Source of the DNA: Armillaria gallica
Lineage: Eukaryota; Basidiomycota; Agaricomycetes; Agaricales; Physalacriaceae
Direction: 5' to 3'
Assembly: GCA_037576215.1 (NCBI GenBank)
Contig: JBANDB010000015.1
Location: forward strand, 186,001 to 250,000
Length of the DNA stretch: 64,000 bases
This document shows positions 1 through 12,860 of the stretch, piece after piece. Numbering within the stretch: the first letter of the stretch is position 1; the number at the start of each line of letters is the position of its first letter. Position numbers and translations under genes: made by a program. Below the pieces are notes generated by a model. It was not told the origin of the DNA, ran no database searches, and saw nothing but the letters and a program-made list of their open reading frames with translations.

Positions 1-790
1 AATGGCAGGAGCAGGAAGAAGAGGAGGTAATTTGACCTGCCCTTGTAGACAACATATCCCAAATTGTGGTGTAACTCTTGATTTATGCTTAAGTCGTTCA
101 TCATTCCAATGTAATGCTCCACAATATTCACAAATGCAATTTCTACTTCCAATATTATACTGAGCATACACCTCAGCATATGGACGTCTTGCCAGAGGAA
201 GTTGTACAGGAATAGCATGTGGTGGTTGATGCTGATGTGGTAGGGGTAAAGGTGGCTGCAGAGGTGGTGACTCTCTTATACGTGATGGTGATTGCTGGTG
301 ATGCTCAACAGAAGTTTCTTGGTCAATATTTTGTGGTGGCTCAGTGTGTGGAGGATGAATTACAATAGCTCTCCCTCGCCCATGTCCATGACCACCACCA
401 TGTCCATGGCCTCACGGACCTGCAGGAAGCTGTGGAACAGAAGTACTATCAAATGCAGATGACTGCCCTTCAGGAGCTCCACTATGTAATTGTCTATGAT
501 GTCTACCTCTGGTGGGAAAAACAGGCAGAGATGGTACTACAGGCATAGGATGTTCACGTGGATGATCTAACTGAGATGAAATATGGGTCTCAGGTGGTAT
601 ATTAAAATGTGGAAGTTCAATATTAGGATCAGGATCTGGCCGTGGTGATCGATCACGATGGATAGAGGGGGAGGTCATCTGAAGGCGCTGAAGACAATCC
701 TGCTCCCATTCTGCATGATGGTTCTGCTCTGGTGTAACTGGAGCTGGAAAATCAAAATGATCATCCTCTCTGGTAGGAGTAGATGGAGAC
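1..790 (-). pseudogene. Helitron Rep/helicase, N-terminal region, with one in-frame stop
   Basis: This is the N-terminal part of a Helitron-encoded protein, closely related to the copy at 46614-51364. It runs from a splice-acceptor-like AG at 791-792 (also present in the second copy at 51365-51366), through a Pro/His-rich low-complexity part, to a Cys-rich finger with CEYCG and, after a gap, ICCLQG. The reading frame is open except for a TGA at 412-414 that probably replaces CGA (Arg), since Gly/His/Arg codons continue in frame on both sides. At 1-60 the protein reads CLQGQVKLP, where the second copy has a stop after CLQG. The Cys-rich module is a putative zinc finger. The product would act in rolling-circle transposition, but the copy is cut by the window edge and carries a stop, so it is scored as a pseudogene. 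An upstream exon in the leader (about 1008-1201) is possible; its donor reads GC instead of GT. Confidence 0.75.
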
Positions 791-1201
791 CTATTAAAAG
801 AAAGTCATGATCACTGATCTTAGAAAACTAATAGTGGTACATACATCACAGATATATGGAGAGGTGGAAAATAGTAGCAATTTTGTGTGAGAATGAGGCA
901 AAGACACCTGCAGAGAAAATCAGAAACAAAAACTTCAATCAAAGATTGATAGACAGTACTGTGAGAGATCCCAAAAATCCTTATTATGTGTAAAAGGGCT
1001 GTAATGCTTGCCTGAGATGATACACTGTGAGGGAGAGAGTGGAACAGAGCAGAGGGTAAGAAGGGGAGGGGACAGGCATGAAGCCACACCATAGCAGCAT
1101 GGTGAAGTTTGAACTCAGCCAGAATGGGCTGAGCCATGGCAATGGCCGGAAATCCAAAGTCCGCCTTATTATGTCATCATCGACCTCTCTTAATATATAG
1201 A
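1..1201 (-). mobile_element. Helitron copy 1, 5' portion (continues past the window's left edge)
   Basis: Read on the minus strand, the element starts at position 1201 with TCTATATATTAA, preceded by A (complement of t1202), as expected for a Helitron inserted between A and T. The same 12-base start is found at 37578 (plus) and 52301 (minus). Beyond the terminus come a leader with the block CATAATAAGGCGGACTTT, an intron-like gap, and the coding sequence of the Helitron N-terminus. The replication and helicase parts and the 3' end lie outside the window. Direction and 5' end are clear; whether the rest is complete cannot be known here. Confidence 0.85.
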
Positions 1202-1230
1202 TACATAGATACATAAATAGATATAGATAG

Positions 1231-2200
1231 ATGCGGTCGCCGTTGTTTTCATATTCTTGGATGGCTGCATGTGTCCATTGCTGAGGATAAAAGACAGTCG
1301 GAGGAATTCCCGGCTGATCCAGGAAGTTCCACTACCGTTTGATTTCATTCAGAGTCAGGTACAGTTATCAACCGGTCTTCTGTATATCAGATCTTAATAT
1401 CGAATTTTTTATTCCTCATCGGCTGTTCCTCATAATTCTGTCTGGCATAAAAGTTTTCTATATTGCTGTAGATGCTACATGAATACTTTCACGATTTTAG
1501 AATAACATTCTGAGGCACAGTGAATGATTTACAGGTGTACAAATGAATGGTCTTATATAATATATTCCAAGTCATGACTTTGGAGGCCCACCACAATTCA
1601 CAGAATGCATGTACAGCCCTGGAAAGTATCTCAATTTGAAGGATAGATTTTATGCTAAATTTTAAGCACCAAGATCACCCAAGAGTATTGGAGAAATGAT
1701 GTTCTAGATGGTGTACAAAGGAGTGGTGGCATACAGAAGACCGGTTGATTATTGTACACATTGGGAAAACTAGGATATATGCACTTTATCAACCTCCTCC
1801 AGACTGGCTAGTAGATGCATACCAAGGTTCTGGCTAAGCTGTCGTCTTGGTTGTCTCTGTTACACCACTTCCCTTCTCACGGCATGGGTTTGATGTCCAT
1901 TTAGGACAACCACTACAATGTCACTCTGCCCTTAGCTTCAAAGCCTGGCCAGCCATGATAACCTCGACCGCATCCTATGAGCTGGATTGGAGTGCGAAAA
2001 ATACAAATACACAGAGACTGCCAACCTGACAAACAGCCAATGTCAAGTTACAAAACATTTAGGAGCACCAAAGGGCATACCTGAAATGCACAGACCAGGA
2101 CAGTAATGGCCCGTTTTTATGCACGTCATGCCGGAAAAGAAGAGCCATGCGGCCTGATCATTTCAGGGTCCGATGACTGTGACGTGCACCACCGCTATCT
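1231..2200. repeat. Dispersed repeat, copy 1 (pairs with 18001-18565)
   Basis: About 570 bp aligns in the same orientation with 18001-18565, for example TTCTTGG(A)(T/A)GGC blocks near 1255, CCAGGAAGTTCC near 1317, and long matches at 2070-2170 such as ACCTGAAATG and CAGACCAGGACAGTAAT. The copy is longer only because a 393-bp element (1362-1754) sits inside it. No coding function is evident. Copy 1 retains more CpG than copy 2. Confidence 0.7.
1362..1754. mobile_element. Tc1/mariner-like MITE
   Basis: The 393-bp element starts CAGTTATCAACCGGTCTTCT and ends with the near-perfect reverse complement AGAAGACCGGTTGATTATTG, giving terminal inverted repeats of about 24 bp. TA flanks both sides (1360-1361 and 1755-1756), the target-site duplication of the Tc1/mariner superfamily. 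The related repeat at 18001-18565 lacks the element at the corresponding place (a single TA near 18118). No transposase is encoded. An unrelated foldback is the alternative, but TIRs, the TA pair and a near-empty site together make the MITE call strong. Confidence 0.75.
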
Positions 2201-5200
2201 AATCCTTGGATCGACTTTGGCACTGCTCTAGCATGCAAGCTTCTCTTATTATGCTCAGTAGTGATGAGTATTTGCGCAGCAGCCCTTCTGAATGGCTGGG
2301 CGAGCCATCTCGAAGCCTTCTGTATGTTGATGAACCAACAGGCGAAGTCGGACTGTCAGTCGCTACCTATTCAAAATAATAGAACTTGAAGGAAGATATT
2401 GGAGAGGAGGTGCGAGGTAGAGTGGATATGCCGCTTCTTTCTGTATGACGCTGCTGTTAGGAAGCTGTGGAAGGAACAAATGGCATACAACAACATTACC
2501 GAGGTATATGTTCTGCCTATTTGTGAACCATGGGCAATTCATGACGAAGCGTGTTGTGAGATATTTCCAAAGACATGGGATACAGTTCGGGAGAGGGGAT
2601 TAAGGGACATGTGCGCCTAGAGGATGATGACAGAAGTAATCCTCAATCATTTGTGTGTTTACTCAGCTATTTCTGAGCATTGTTCTCATTCTTTTACAGC
2701 TGTCGCATTATCCCTTGACCTTTTGGCAAGCAAATAAAAATTCTGGCTCACGGAGTGCTACCTAGTATGCTCTGGCTATAACTGTCTTCTTACTGTTCTC
2801 ACAGATGTGGAAGTAGCATTTCCGAGAGCAAATATGCCTACAATTGTGTCGCCGTTACTGACTCATCGCCTAACCGTAAAACAGCAAGAAAGTACAGAAT
2901 CATGACCAAGTCTTTACAGCAGACAGTTTACCGACACTTTGCACATCTTTGTTTCTGTGGCCAGTCCAGATCAGCCTCAAAAAGCACAAATACGCCGGAT
3001 TTGAGAACAGGTACTTTGTATTCGATGTACACAGCGAGAAGCGACTTCGGCTCCAGTGAAATGACTCAAGGTGTTTATGCACCATCTTAAACGCGTACAC
3101 CCAATTCACACACACTCAATCTGCAGTGCTCTCTCAACAATCAAATACAGCCAGAACTACGATGCCTGACGCCCCTCCCCATCAGGAAAAACTCACCGAG
3201 CTATATACAATTATCCGTGGTATATAGCTCAGGTAGCCCCGTAGTCAGGTCCCCCCTTATATAACATCCGATAGCACTCGGCCAATGTTACGTACTGCTA
3301 CATAGCGTGCCATAGCTCACCGCTGACCATTCTGTAGCAGTCACGTAGCAGTACTATTCAGGTACTATGGCTCAATATATCTCAAGTGGTGCGTGTAGAT
3401 CCATAGAAATCAAATATATTTATACACTACACTTGGGCAAACAATGTACACGAGTATCAAAAGCGCCGGGGTGAACGAGACAAGATCACATGAAGAGTGG
3501 GGGAACCCAGTCCTGCTCCAAGATGCCTCTGGATCACCATAGTCGATTGTTGAAGCGATGGAATCCGTGAGATTTCGGGTCGTCTCGTCCGCGCCTTTCG
3601 AATTAACTCAATACAGCCACACAGGAGAAAGATGGGATACCGCATCTACACTCTGTATGGCGCGTAGTCCGAAAATAGTCCAGATAAAGCCCTGGCGTGA
3701 CGTACCGGTGCATGCGAAAGTAGTCGGAAGAATAAAGCAGGCTTTGTCCTTCACAGAGATGCTGTCCTATAAATCATGTGAGTTACTAATGCAGTTTAGA
3801 ATTATCAGATACTCACTTGCAGTTGAAATGTTGATCGATCATGATTCCCTAGCCCGACCAGAGAACTGAAAACAATGTCAGAGGGTCACACAGCTGGGAA
3901 AACAATAGAAAACTCACCGCTGAAACCATAACCGGCTACGAAATAACTACAGGGCCCATAAGGACACGCTAGGATGGTTTTCGTCAGAGCTGAATATTTC
4001 CGAAATCAACTGAAGGAAGCGACAATAGAACACCTACTCACCGGCAGCCATAAGTTCATTGTGTAAGTAATCACACAGAAAGCTTGATGGTCGAGAAAAT
4101 TTTAAGCTTGAGACCTTGAGACAGGAATAAAGCCACGGAGGGAGATGGAGGGATGCGACGAGTGATGGTGGCAGAAGGGAAGAAAGGATGGTTGGTTTGA
4201 TCGGATGGCGTGATCGGTTTGTTGATTGCGCACGGACGTTCGGAGATTGATCGGAGTTCTAAATGGACTTGTGTGATTTTGCGTCTCGCGTCGCCACTAT
4301 TTAGACAGTGAAGCATCTGGTTCCTGCGGGCTTCATCTATTATGATACCAGAGTACTTCTCTTTAAATTATGGGTCCTTTTTGTAACTCGTAGCTGTGGG
4401 GTATCCTATTGCTCGGCAGCCTGAGTCACAGTCACTACTGCGTGCATACCCTCCGGCATGAGGTCTCAATTCCTGCCAATCACCCATCAATTCAGCTCAT
4501 TCAATCCCAAGAGAGGCTTCCAAGACCACAATATTTTTTGTAGTTGGGTAAACTTAGGCAATGTGGCTGTACTCAGCCTGTACAAAGTTGTTGCACAGCT
4601 TATTTTGACCTCTCAATGAGCTCTCATGAGATCATTTGATTTCTATTTCTTTCATAAGCTATATATCATTATAGTACGTCTAGCAGCAAGGTATGGGGTG
4701 CTACCGGAAGCTACGTAGCTGCAGTGATGAGCTATCTCAGCTACATAACCTGGGTAGCGTTACATAGCACTGGCACAGAGTTACGTAGCAAAAGGCTTTT
4801 TCCTGATGCCTGTAACAGGATTTTGACGCCATACAATGGCGAAGACGAAGCCAAGACCAACACGGCGCTACATTACGGATCTTTGGCTGGTGCTCGTACG
4901 TGTTATGTCGTAATCCTTCCAATATCGTTTTACCAAACTTTTCGCAGGTTCTGAAAATAATAGCAAAGATTCGACATCCACAAAATCTCTCAATTACCGG
5001 AGAAGCCCAACATCATGACCCCTCCCCACAGTCGTATCCAAAGCTTTGAACGAGGTTGGCCTGCCCTTCTATCTATCTCTTTGCTGTTACTAATGCTGTT
5101 CTCAGAGCAATCAAGCGCCGATGCCGTTAAAGACATCAAATCTTCTGACGCATAAATCCAACAAGGGCCCTCCTTAACCACGATAGTTCGAATGCAGATA

Positions 5201-6621
5201 TCTTTGCTTGGCATACGACACCAGCGATAGAGTCGACGGGCCTGCACTTATGGACACGCCGGATGATCGCTTTACAAGGCACCTTGTATCAGTCCATCTT
5301 TAGCGTGCGGTGTTGCTGTGTGCTTAAGGCATTTCTATTCAGTTCCGTCGTGGCTCCTTTATACAGCAATGCATATTTCGTAAGTTTCCATCTTCTCGAC
5401 TTGAAGTATCCTCTGATCTTTACTTGCCTTTGTACAGACATGGGCATTCATGCATTATTTCTTCGCCTATGGGGATGATCCGATGATCCAGCTTTGATAT
5501 CACGTCTATGTGAATAAGTAACAGCCGCTTCAATCAGAAGTCGTATCATTAGGGTCCTGGAACGCGGTGACGGCACTGCATTGTCCTCCGTATCAATCTC
5601 AGAAGGATTGGGATGTTTTTCCCAGTTTGACGTCGCGACATGTACAGCATCTATTCTGGACAAAGTCTACTGTAAGCGCTTCACCCTTCTCTGAGGAACT
5701 ATTTAAGTCTGATGCCGATACAGTCAAGAATTATCATCGTGACTCTTTGTATGCCCATCTACTATCCATACAATATCATCAGGGTTTGAATATTTGAAGA
5801 CGCCTTACCGTCAGTGACATCACCAGGTTCAAGTCAGTCTACGAGGATCCTCGACCTTGATTGGACGACTGCAGAGGTCTGCAAGGAAGCACTATCCAGG
5901 CTTCGACGGGTGTGGGACGAACATCCGAAATCTAAGAGCCGAACCGTAATCCAGCGCTTCACCTCTGTATCACCGTCATTAAGGACAGCGGTGACGACTT
6001 GCGACCGTCGCGCGTCATGACCGCCGCCCGCATCGAGCTCAAATGCCACTTACTGATTCGAGTTTTTATCTAGCGCGACAACGGCCTTACAGCAAGTCGT
6101 GAGCGCGGAATCTTCGTATTCTGGTACGCTGGTCTTTCGTTTGATGGCGAGTACTCATTGTTCCATTTTGTACAGTCAATAGAAAACCTTGTGCTACTTG
6201 TAATCCATCCATCTTGTGAGTAATCATTGATCATTCGTCATCGTGACCTCCTCAACATAACGACCAGATTAGAACCTATTCTTCGCAAGTGAATTCCATG
6301 GACGTCTCAGGACTATTCCCTCCTATCGCTTCTCAATTTGAAGAGGGCAAAGCAGAAGCTTCGTATGGACAGACCTCACTCCGTTGAAACGATGTCTCCG
6401 ATATGGAGCTCGGAGGACTCTTCGCAGCTAATGGGGACTTTATTTTCATCAGAATTAGACTAACAGGCCACATTTTAGCGACCCACGCAGAACGCAGAAG
6501 TCGTACCCTGTTATCCTTTTCTGTTTCGACATCTATATCGATGACGGCGAGATATTTTACACCAAGCACCACCCGCCTCCAGCAAGGGTGCGGTCACTGG
6601 TTAATCTCCTCAAGCATAGCT
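2201..6621. other. Interval without a recognisable gene
   Basis: CpG-retaining sequence with only short open stretches. The longest plausible ones are 2399-2620 (plus, 73 codons, Trp/Cys-rich) and 3558-3869 (plus, 103 codons, ATG start). GT...AG-like signals occur, so decayed or intron-rich genes are possible, but no domain is recognised. Around 3190-3390 and 4680-4795 there are several copies of words such as GCTACGTAGC and GAGCTAT in both orientations, suggesting old short inverted-repeat elements with unclear borders. Confidence 0.4.
3198..3230. repeat. Perfect 11-bp inverted repeat (hairpin)
   Basis: GAGCTATATAC at 3198-3208 and GTATATAGCTC at 3220-3230 are exact reverse complements with an 11-nt loop. 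It may be one end of an old MITE; nothing else supports a function. Confidence 0.5.
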
Positions 6622-7936
6622 TACACAGGTACTCAGATTCTACACGACGGAAACCACCAAACGATCGTAACAAAGTCGCAAAGATATACAGATTGAAGGC
6701 TTTTTTTGATGCCAGTTTCACGGTTTCTCAATATGGTAGTATTTTCCTTTTCATCTACATATATCACTTATCGTTGAACAGGTTACCTCCCCTCCGGTGT
6801 GCATACAACTAGGTCACGATCATGTTCAAGGCTTCTAAGAGTCACTAGTTATGGCCCACGGAGCGGACTGGAAAGTTGGTGACGTAGGAATTTCGGAGGC
6901 CTCCCACTAGTACGTGTGTGCTCTTTTTGTCTAAACAAACCTTCATCCTAGCGTTAGATTTTCTTGCGGATCACGATATTTGTTGCAGCTCTTCCGGAAC
7001 CGGTTCGGACCATCAATCCCGTTTTGTCCGCCAGTCAATGCGATACTCGCTTTCAGCCGTGATGTCAATTTTCAATGCGCTTCCGGGTCATTTTGTACAT
7101 TCAAGTCCAAGACACCCACACAACGCCATGTTCGCGCGCCGTGCAAGAACATGGGGAACCATTCTCTGACCAGCTTATAACGACATCGGTAAACGATCTC
7201 TTCCATCTAGCATGCCGATTGATGATTGAATTCAGCTTGCATCGCAGATGTGCACGGCTCCAGCAAAGATCCGTTCAATACCGAGTGGTGTGTGTATTGT
7301 ATGCTCTTCTTCTCATTTGACGTAACCTTATTAAGGTCCTGGTGTCCACCTGTCTTTGCGAATACCAACTTAGAAACGAGTGCATGTGCACGCGTTGATC
7401 AAGGTGCGGTATCGCTATTGAAAGCTCCGGTACGGTGACTAAAGCTTATCATGAAGGTCGATTGTCGAGCGACAAGATCCTGGAAAGCTAAAGCGTTCTG
7501 ATCACTTAGTGGTTTGTAGCCTGCTCGAATAGCTACTGAGAGTAGTAGAGTGCCAGGGGCCGAGCGACCAACGTGGAGCGACTTGAGCTGTGTCCGTTTG
7601 GAAAAAGACGTGCAGGATGATATCTCGACTATGGCTAGTCAATCCGAATGTAAAGATCGAGGAATGAACCATATAGCACGTCCAGCTGCCCAAGGAAGAA
7701 TGGTTTTCGTCGGTTCATGTACTGTTTTGTAAGTGTCACGTTGCTTGATACCCGTCGCAGACGACTCATTGATTTAGTCGGCGCTTATTTTCAGGGTGGG
7801 CGTACCTTCCGTAAGTCGGGCGTAATGACTTTTAGCTGCTTCCCTTGTTGATCTGACCGATATTTTATGTCCAGATATTGTTATCCATGTTCAGGGGACC
7901 AAGGGATTCGCTGACTCTAAGGTGTCTGCGCTGACG
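6622..7936 (+). repeat. Duplicated gene-like segment, copy A (pairs with 61050-64000)
   Basis: This stretch is paralogous, in the same orientation, to 61050-61568 plus 63188-64000. Within it are short open blocks bounded by GTAAGT/GTATGT and CAG signals, e.g. exon-like pieces before 7731 and after 7794, so it looks like an intron-rich gene or its remains. One block (6980-7180) encodes CPPVNAIL and CASGSFC; no family is recognised. The copies differ mostly by C/G in A versus T/A in B at CpG sites. Copy A has the uninterrupted sequence TTCGCGCGCCGTGCAAG near 7129-7145 where copy B carries a 1.6-kb LTR. It could be a functional gene of unknown type, a dispersed multigene family, or part of a large transposon. 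Confidence 0.6.
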
Positions 7937-10900
7937 ACAGCATGCTTGACTTTGACGTGTATTCTTTTTACAGACGCAAATGCGATGTCCAAAGGTATGT
8001 TCCTAGCATCTAAAATCTTCTTCATGATGGGTTTCTGATAGTTATTCAGACAGTCCGAGATTGATCAAGTACATAGGGTCCAGACTGTATGCCGTCCTAC
8101 GAAGGATTAACCCTAGTAGATCCCGGCTCGTTATGGCAATTTTAAGGTACATGCACCAGTTCCCATTGATGTATGAATTGACAAACTTAACACAGCTCGC
8201 TATCCAGTGTCCCCATGTTGTCTCTTCGCAGATGTTTAGACCACAGTATTAGACACACTATCGGATACGGCACCTTGCGCTTCTATGCATCTCTCCAATA
8301 CCACCTCTTCAAGAATGCCTATGTTGTGGCTACCAGTTACAGTAGCATATAACAATGCCAAGCGTGTGCTGTCTTCTGGGAACCGAAACCAGGATGGCGG
8401 CATTCAGTGGGCCGGCTCAAAACTATTTTGACTCCGATGTCCATCTTGTCCACAACGACCACCATGCTGCCCCCGATCTGACAATCGGAAGAGTCGGCCA
8501 TGAAACCTATCCATCCCCGTCTATGGAGAACCCCTCAACATCGCCATAGAGTTCGCCCTCGGCACACTCTGTCCACGATTTGGCGATTGTTATTTCATTC
8601 TCCAGTACACCGTCCTCGTTTGATGCAGGACCGTCGCATCGAAGCTGGATGACGCTTCGAGGTAGCAGAGGTAAATGATAGCCGACATTATACATTCAGA
8701 TGGTGCGTCAGTACACCTGGACAATGCTGTTTTACTCATAGTCAACTACCAGTCCGTCTTGAGCTATTACGTCGTTCCACGGTAGTCGCAATATCGACGT
8801 AGTCAACGTTTTGATGACGACAACGCATGCAAATTACAAGGACATCAACTTTTCGGGCACTCGTTGGAATGGGGAAAGGTATGTATTGTTCTTCTGGGTG
8901 TTGTCCATCGCTTCCAAGGAATAGATCACATTCGGAACATGCATATAATCCAGGTTACCTTGACATTCTCAGCTTGTGAGATAATTTTCAGTGCAGATGC
9001 GAAGTTCCAAGGTACTTTCCAATGTACGTATATCACACATGCCTCTTTCGCATTCCCGATGACTTATTCTTGCCTTAGCTATCTCGATTTGATGCTTGTC
9101 TATGTAGTTGCACATGATATTACTATGTAACACTGCGTTGGCTTCTCAATGCACCGGTTTTTTGCGCTTTTGATTGTGAAGCAAAACGGGCACGTCCACA
9201 GCTCAGAAACAAACGCATGGTAATGCGTCATTTTGGACCTTCAACCTCCTCGACACCGTCGCGCCAGTGAAAGATAAGATTTCTGGAAGAAACGAGAGAA
9301 ACTGCTCATGGATGCTTTGTACGAAAGTTTTTTTCCATCGGCCTACTGATACCTAGTACGGTCGGTCAACAAGGACGGACTTTCCGAGTTCGGCTCGGGC
9401 ACAGTGCTAGTGGGGTGCGACCTTTTTTTGCTCGCATCCACGCTCCGTTTCAACAGTCTAAGCACTCAACTCCGCCTCTTTTCTGTTTGTGGTATACCAG
9501 AACTTTGTCAGGAAGTCGCGCCGTCTTTGATATCAAGCGTTGACCGCTGCGATTTCCCAGTTAATTCGTCTAGGTGGGATGGCACATCGAAGAGTATGTG
9601 ATCTCCATTCCGACCCTTCCGCGATTCCATTCGTTGCTCTTGATACATAACTTTGTGCACGCACTCCTCCGTCGCTTCAATGTCCGGCTCACTGAAGGCT
9701 TGTACTGGTCCTACCCCGGGATATGTTCCTGTGTATTCAGTCCGTGCGCCTCCACTTGCTCTATCTCTCGTTTCGAACTCAGTGTAGCGAATACGGGAAT
9801 AAGCATATGGGGAAGGAGAAAATGACGTACAGGGAAAGGATGGGTAAGAGCAGAGCAAGCTCGGCAATGACCCGAAAAGAACCCGGGCCGGATACAACCG
9901 AAAGACTCGTTTCTTTCACCGTCACTTTCTCCAAACTTTCTCAGCCTTGCGAGCATCAATGCTCTCAAGCTGAAGCCTCAGTTATCGACATAGAGGTTCG
10001 TGCTACCATCCTCGTTATGCGAATGTATTCATAATTTTTAATTTGCTTCTCTTGATAATTATAGGCTTATGTTGCGCACCAAAACGGCTTACAACGTCGA
10101 CATAAACCTTATGATAGACACTCTCAGCAGAAAAACAACATGAACTCATCGACTTGAAGATATCCCAATCCTCCCTGGCTGACTCCAATGGAAGGAAACA
10201 AGGATCGAGTGCGTTTCTTCCTTGCATCTCATGACTTTTCCTTATCTTCTCATCTTCTAAAGTCTTTGTTTCTTTCTTGGGGGCATCGGCGTCATTGGAA
10301 TCATACCTAGCTCCTACGAAGATCCAGCCGAGCTGATCTGTAATTCCTGATGGCCGTCTACGGAATATCATAGGGCGAAATATATACGAGGCACATCATT
10401 CTCCCGTTTCTCGGATGCTTTCATCGGAATATATACGCTTTGAAGATGCACCTTCTCAAATGCACGGAGGCTATGGATCGTCTCGATAACCAGTCAATTC
10501 GCCTCCTCAAGCCTCGTCCTACAACCGAACTATGCCCCATTCGAAGAATAGATGTTACTCACCGGCATCTTGGAGAATTCTACAAGAGACAAAGAACGGG
10601 AGATGGAACGGGTCTTTTTGTTTTCTCCTTGTGTACTCATCAGGCTCATACCCGTGAGCACACTTCCATGTGTGACGAATCGCTGCCTGAACATATCTCA
10701 CGCACAATTTTTGTGCCTTCGCTACTCCTCTATATCATCTGATAGTGCGAATACTTGGCTAACGGAAAGTGGCAGTCAAGAATCAAGGCCACTGGTATGT
10801 CGAAAATCTAGGCTCCAAGTCGCTTCTCCCACCATTCTCTCCATTCGTACGTCAGGATGCCGAAACCTCTTACCTGAACGTCTGTGGCACTGGGCCGGCA

Positions 10901-12860
10901 CTTCTGCCCTTCTGGGCACGGTCAGCACCTATTGAAAGATGTTCGCACATTGTTAAAGCTGACATAGTTCCACATACAAGCTCATAAAACCACCGATTCG
11001 TGCGTTATAGAATATGTCTATCTAGGGAACCTCACGATACGGTTCCAGCGTTCTGTAAGAACTCTTTTGGCGTTATTCTGAGTCATTTATTGCTTATACG
11101 TTTAATACTCATTGCTCAGCAGGGCAGAACAAAGTCTGAAATACTGCGAGTGAAGCCTTCCTGAGCGAATTACCTATGGTGATCGGTATTGCTTCATCTA
11201 TGATTTATTTCTTGCGTATGAAGACAAGCCCAATTTTAGCACCGGGATGAAGCTATAGGGAACAAATGCACATGTTACGGTCAGCAGTTCACAAGTTAGA
11301 TCCATACTTTGTTCCGAATGAAGCTTCGCAGTCGACGTCACATTTCCAGGAACTCGAACGCTCTGGAGTTGAACTCGCCTTATTTAGTGAACTGTGCCTT
11401 ATAGAGTGGCCTTTTTCACATAGAACGAACTGTCGCCCTTGAAGATTTCAAGACTCGGACAGCCTTGAATCCTGCCCACTAATGCGTCCGTTTAGCTTTC
11501 TTTCTGCTGAATCCTAATATGGACTGAAATATCTCCGAGACTACATTTTGCGAAGCCAACTTTCAGGTCGACCATTGCCATCAAACTGATGAGTCCTGGA
11601 AAAGATTATAGCTCGCTGGAATTTTGCACTCTAAGTACTACGCTCAATGACACGACCCCAGAACCGACGACAAAGCCCCAGTTTCAAGAGTAAGACGCCA
11701 CCATATCTGAGTCTGTCTCTCTGGGAAATTATCTTTCATCATTTTACCGATTCAAACATTTTTCAGCCTCATAATTTAGATACGTATTTTTAGGACCTGA
11801 GATGTTGCAATTCACGGTAAGGCTACACTTATACGCTAGAATCCCATTCACGAAGAATATACATTGACTTCGTGCCTAGTCCAGAAGTGTCGGTGAGCTT
11901 CACAGTGCTGACCACGGCACTGGGATGGAGTCGGAAGTCACTTCGGCACATTTCATCTCCCACTAAGAAGCGGGATTGCCCTTTGACCCCAGTCCATTCT
12001 TAACAAGCAGAAGCGTTTCGACATCCGAGCGCCGCTGAATGGTGTCGCCGGTGACACCTTTGTTTGATGGTAGTGGGGTAGCTCGTGATAGAAAGGTACG
12101 CATATTCTAAATATCAGTCTGGCAGCCCCAAGACATGCAACACTACAAGAGACAGATTTAGGGCAAGCTTCTGCCGGTATGAGTTGATCAGATAATCTTT
12201 AAAGCAGGACTTGTGAGTCCCCCACTGTGAGCGAGAATTGCAGAAATAAATAGCCGTATTTGGATGCGAAATCGATCCTTAAGGAGTTACTATTGGCGAC
12301 ACGCGTCATCGGAATGAAAGGGCTCCGAACCTGTTACGTACAGATTACCAGCATTTGAACTGTCGTTCCATTGATTTGATGATCCTCATATAACTCCGAA
12401 TTATGTCTTCACTGGCGAGATGTTTGATGACGGTACACGACTTGAAGCAGTTTGGTAAGTACCGTAATTCATACAGCCCCATCTCACCTCTTTTCAAATC
12501 TTCTTGTGCTGGTCGGTCAATACTGTACCGCTAAGACTTCTGTGACATACTTTTATCGTGCCTGATGACCACAGTCGATTCCATGATTTTCTTCCTCGAC
12601 AGCTAGGATGTTATTTCTCAATGGTGCCTACTACTCTCAGTTTCTCCGGATTGTTCTTCTTTCGTCGACATCGGATAGCATGGGGATTTGAATAGAGACT
12701 CTTTTTGTTCCAAGTCTTCATAGATTATGGTCACAAGGAGCACGTTTATATGGTGGAGAAATCGTCTAGGCAAAGGCTCATTCGAATATAAGCAACTACT
12801 GTATGCTGCATTGGTCCCCCACAAATTTCCTCCATCTTTCTATCCCAGACGTCATTGGAA
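7937..12860. other. Unassigned interval with coding-looking fragments
   Basis: No complete gene can be built. Coding-looking pieces include 8240-8340 (plus; a frame reading IGYGTLRFYASLQYHL), 8775-8877 (plus; NYKDINFSGTRWNGE followed by GTATGT), 10440-10742 (plus, 100 codons) and 10015-10371 (minus, 118 codons). Short GT..AG introns seem likely between some of them. I recognise none. 11000-12700 shows only very short frames. A TATA-like TTTATATGG near 12745-12753 lies about 110 bp upstream of the fungalysin start and could serve as its promoter. Confidence 0.4.

Noticed and set aside
9508..9897. 129-codon minus-strand frame as a gene
   Set aside because: No recognised motif, alternative frames on the other strand are equally open, and no conserved neighbours; kept only as unassigned.
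12855..12860. Earlier fungalysin start at 12855
   Set aside because: The codon is TTG; the first in-frame ATG is 12861 and leads straight into a good signal peptide.
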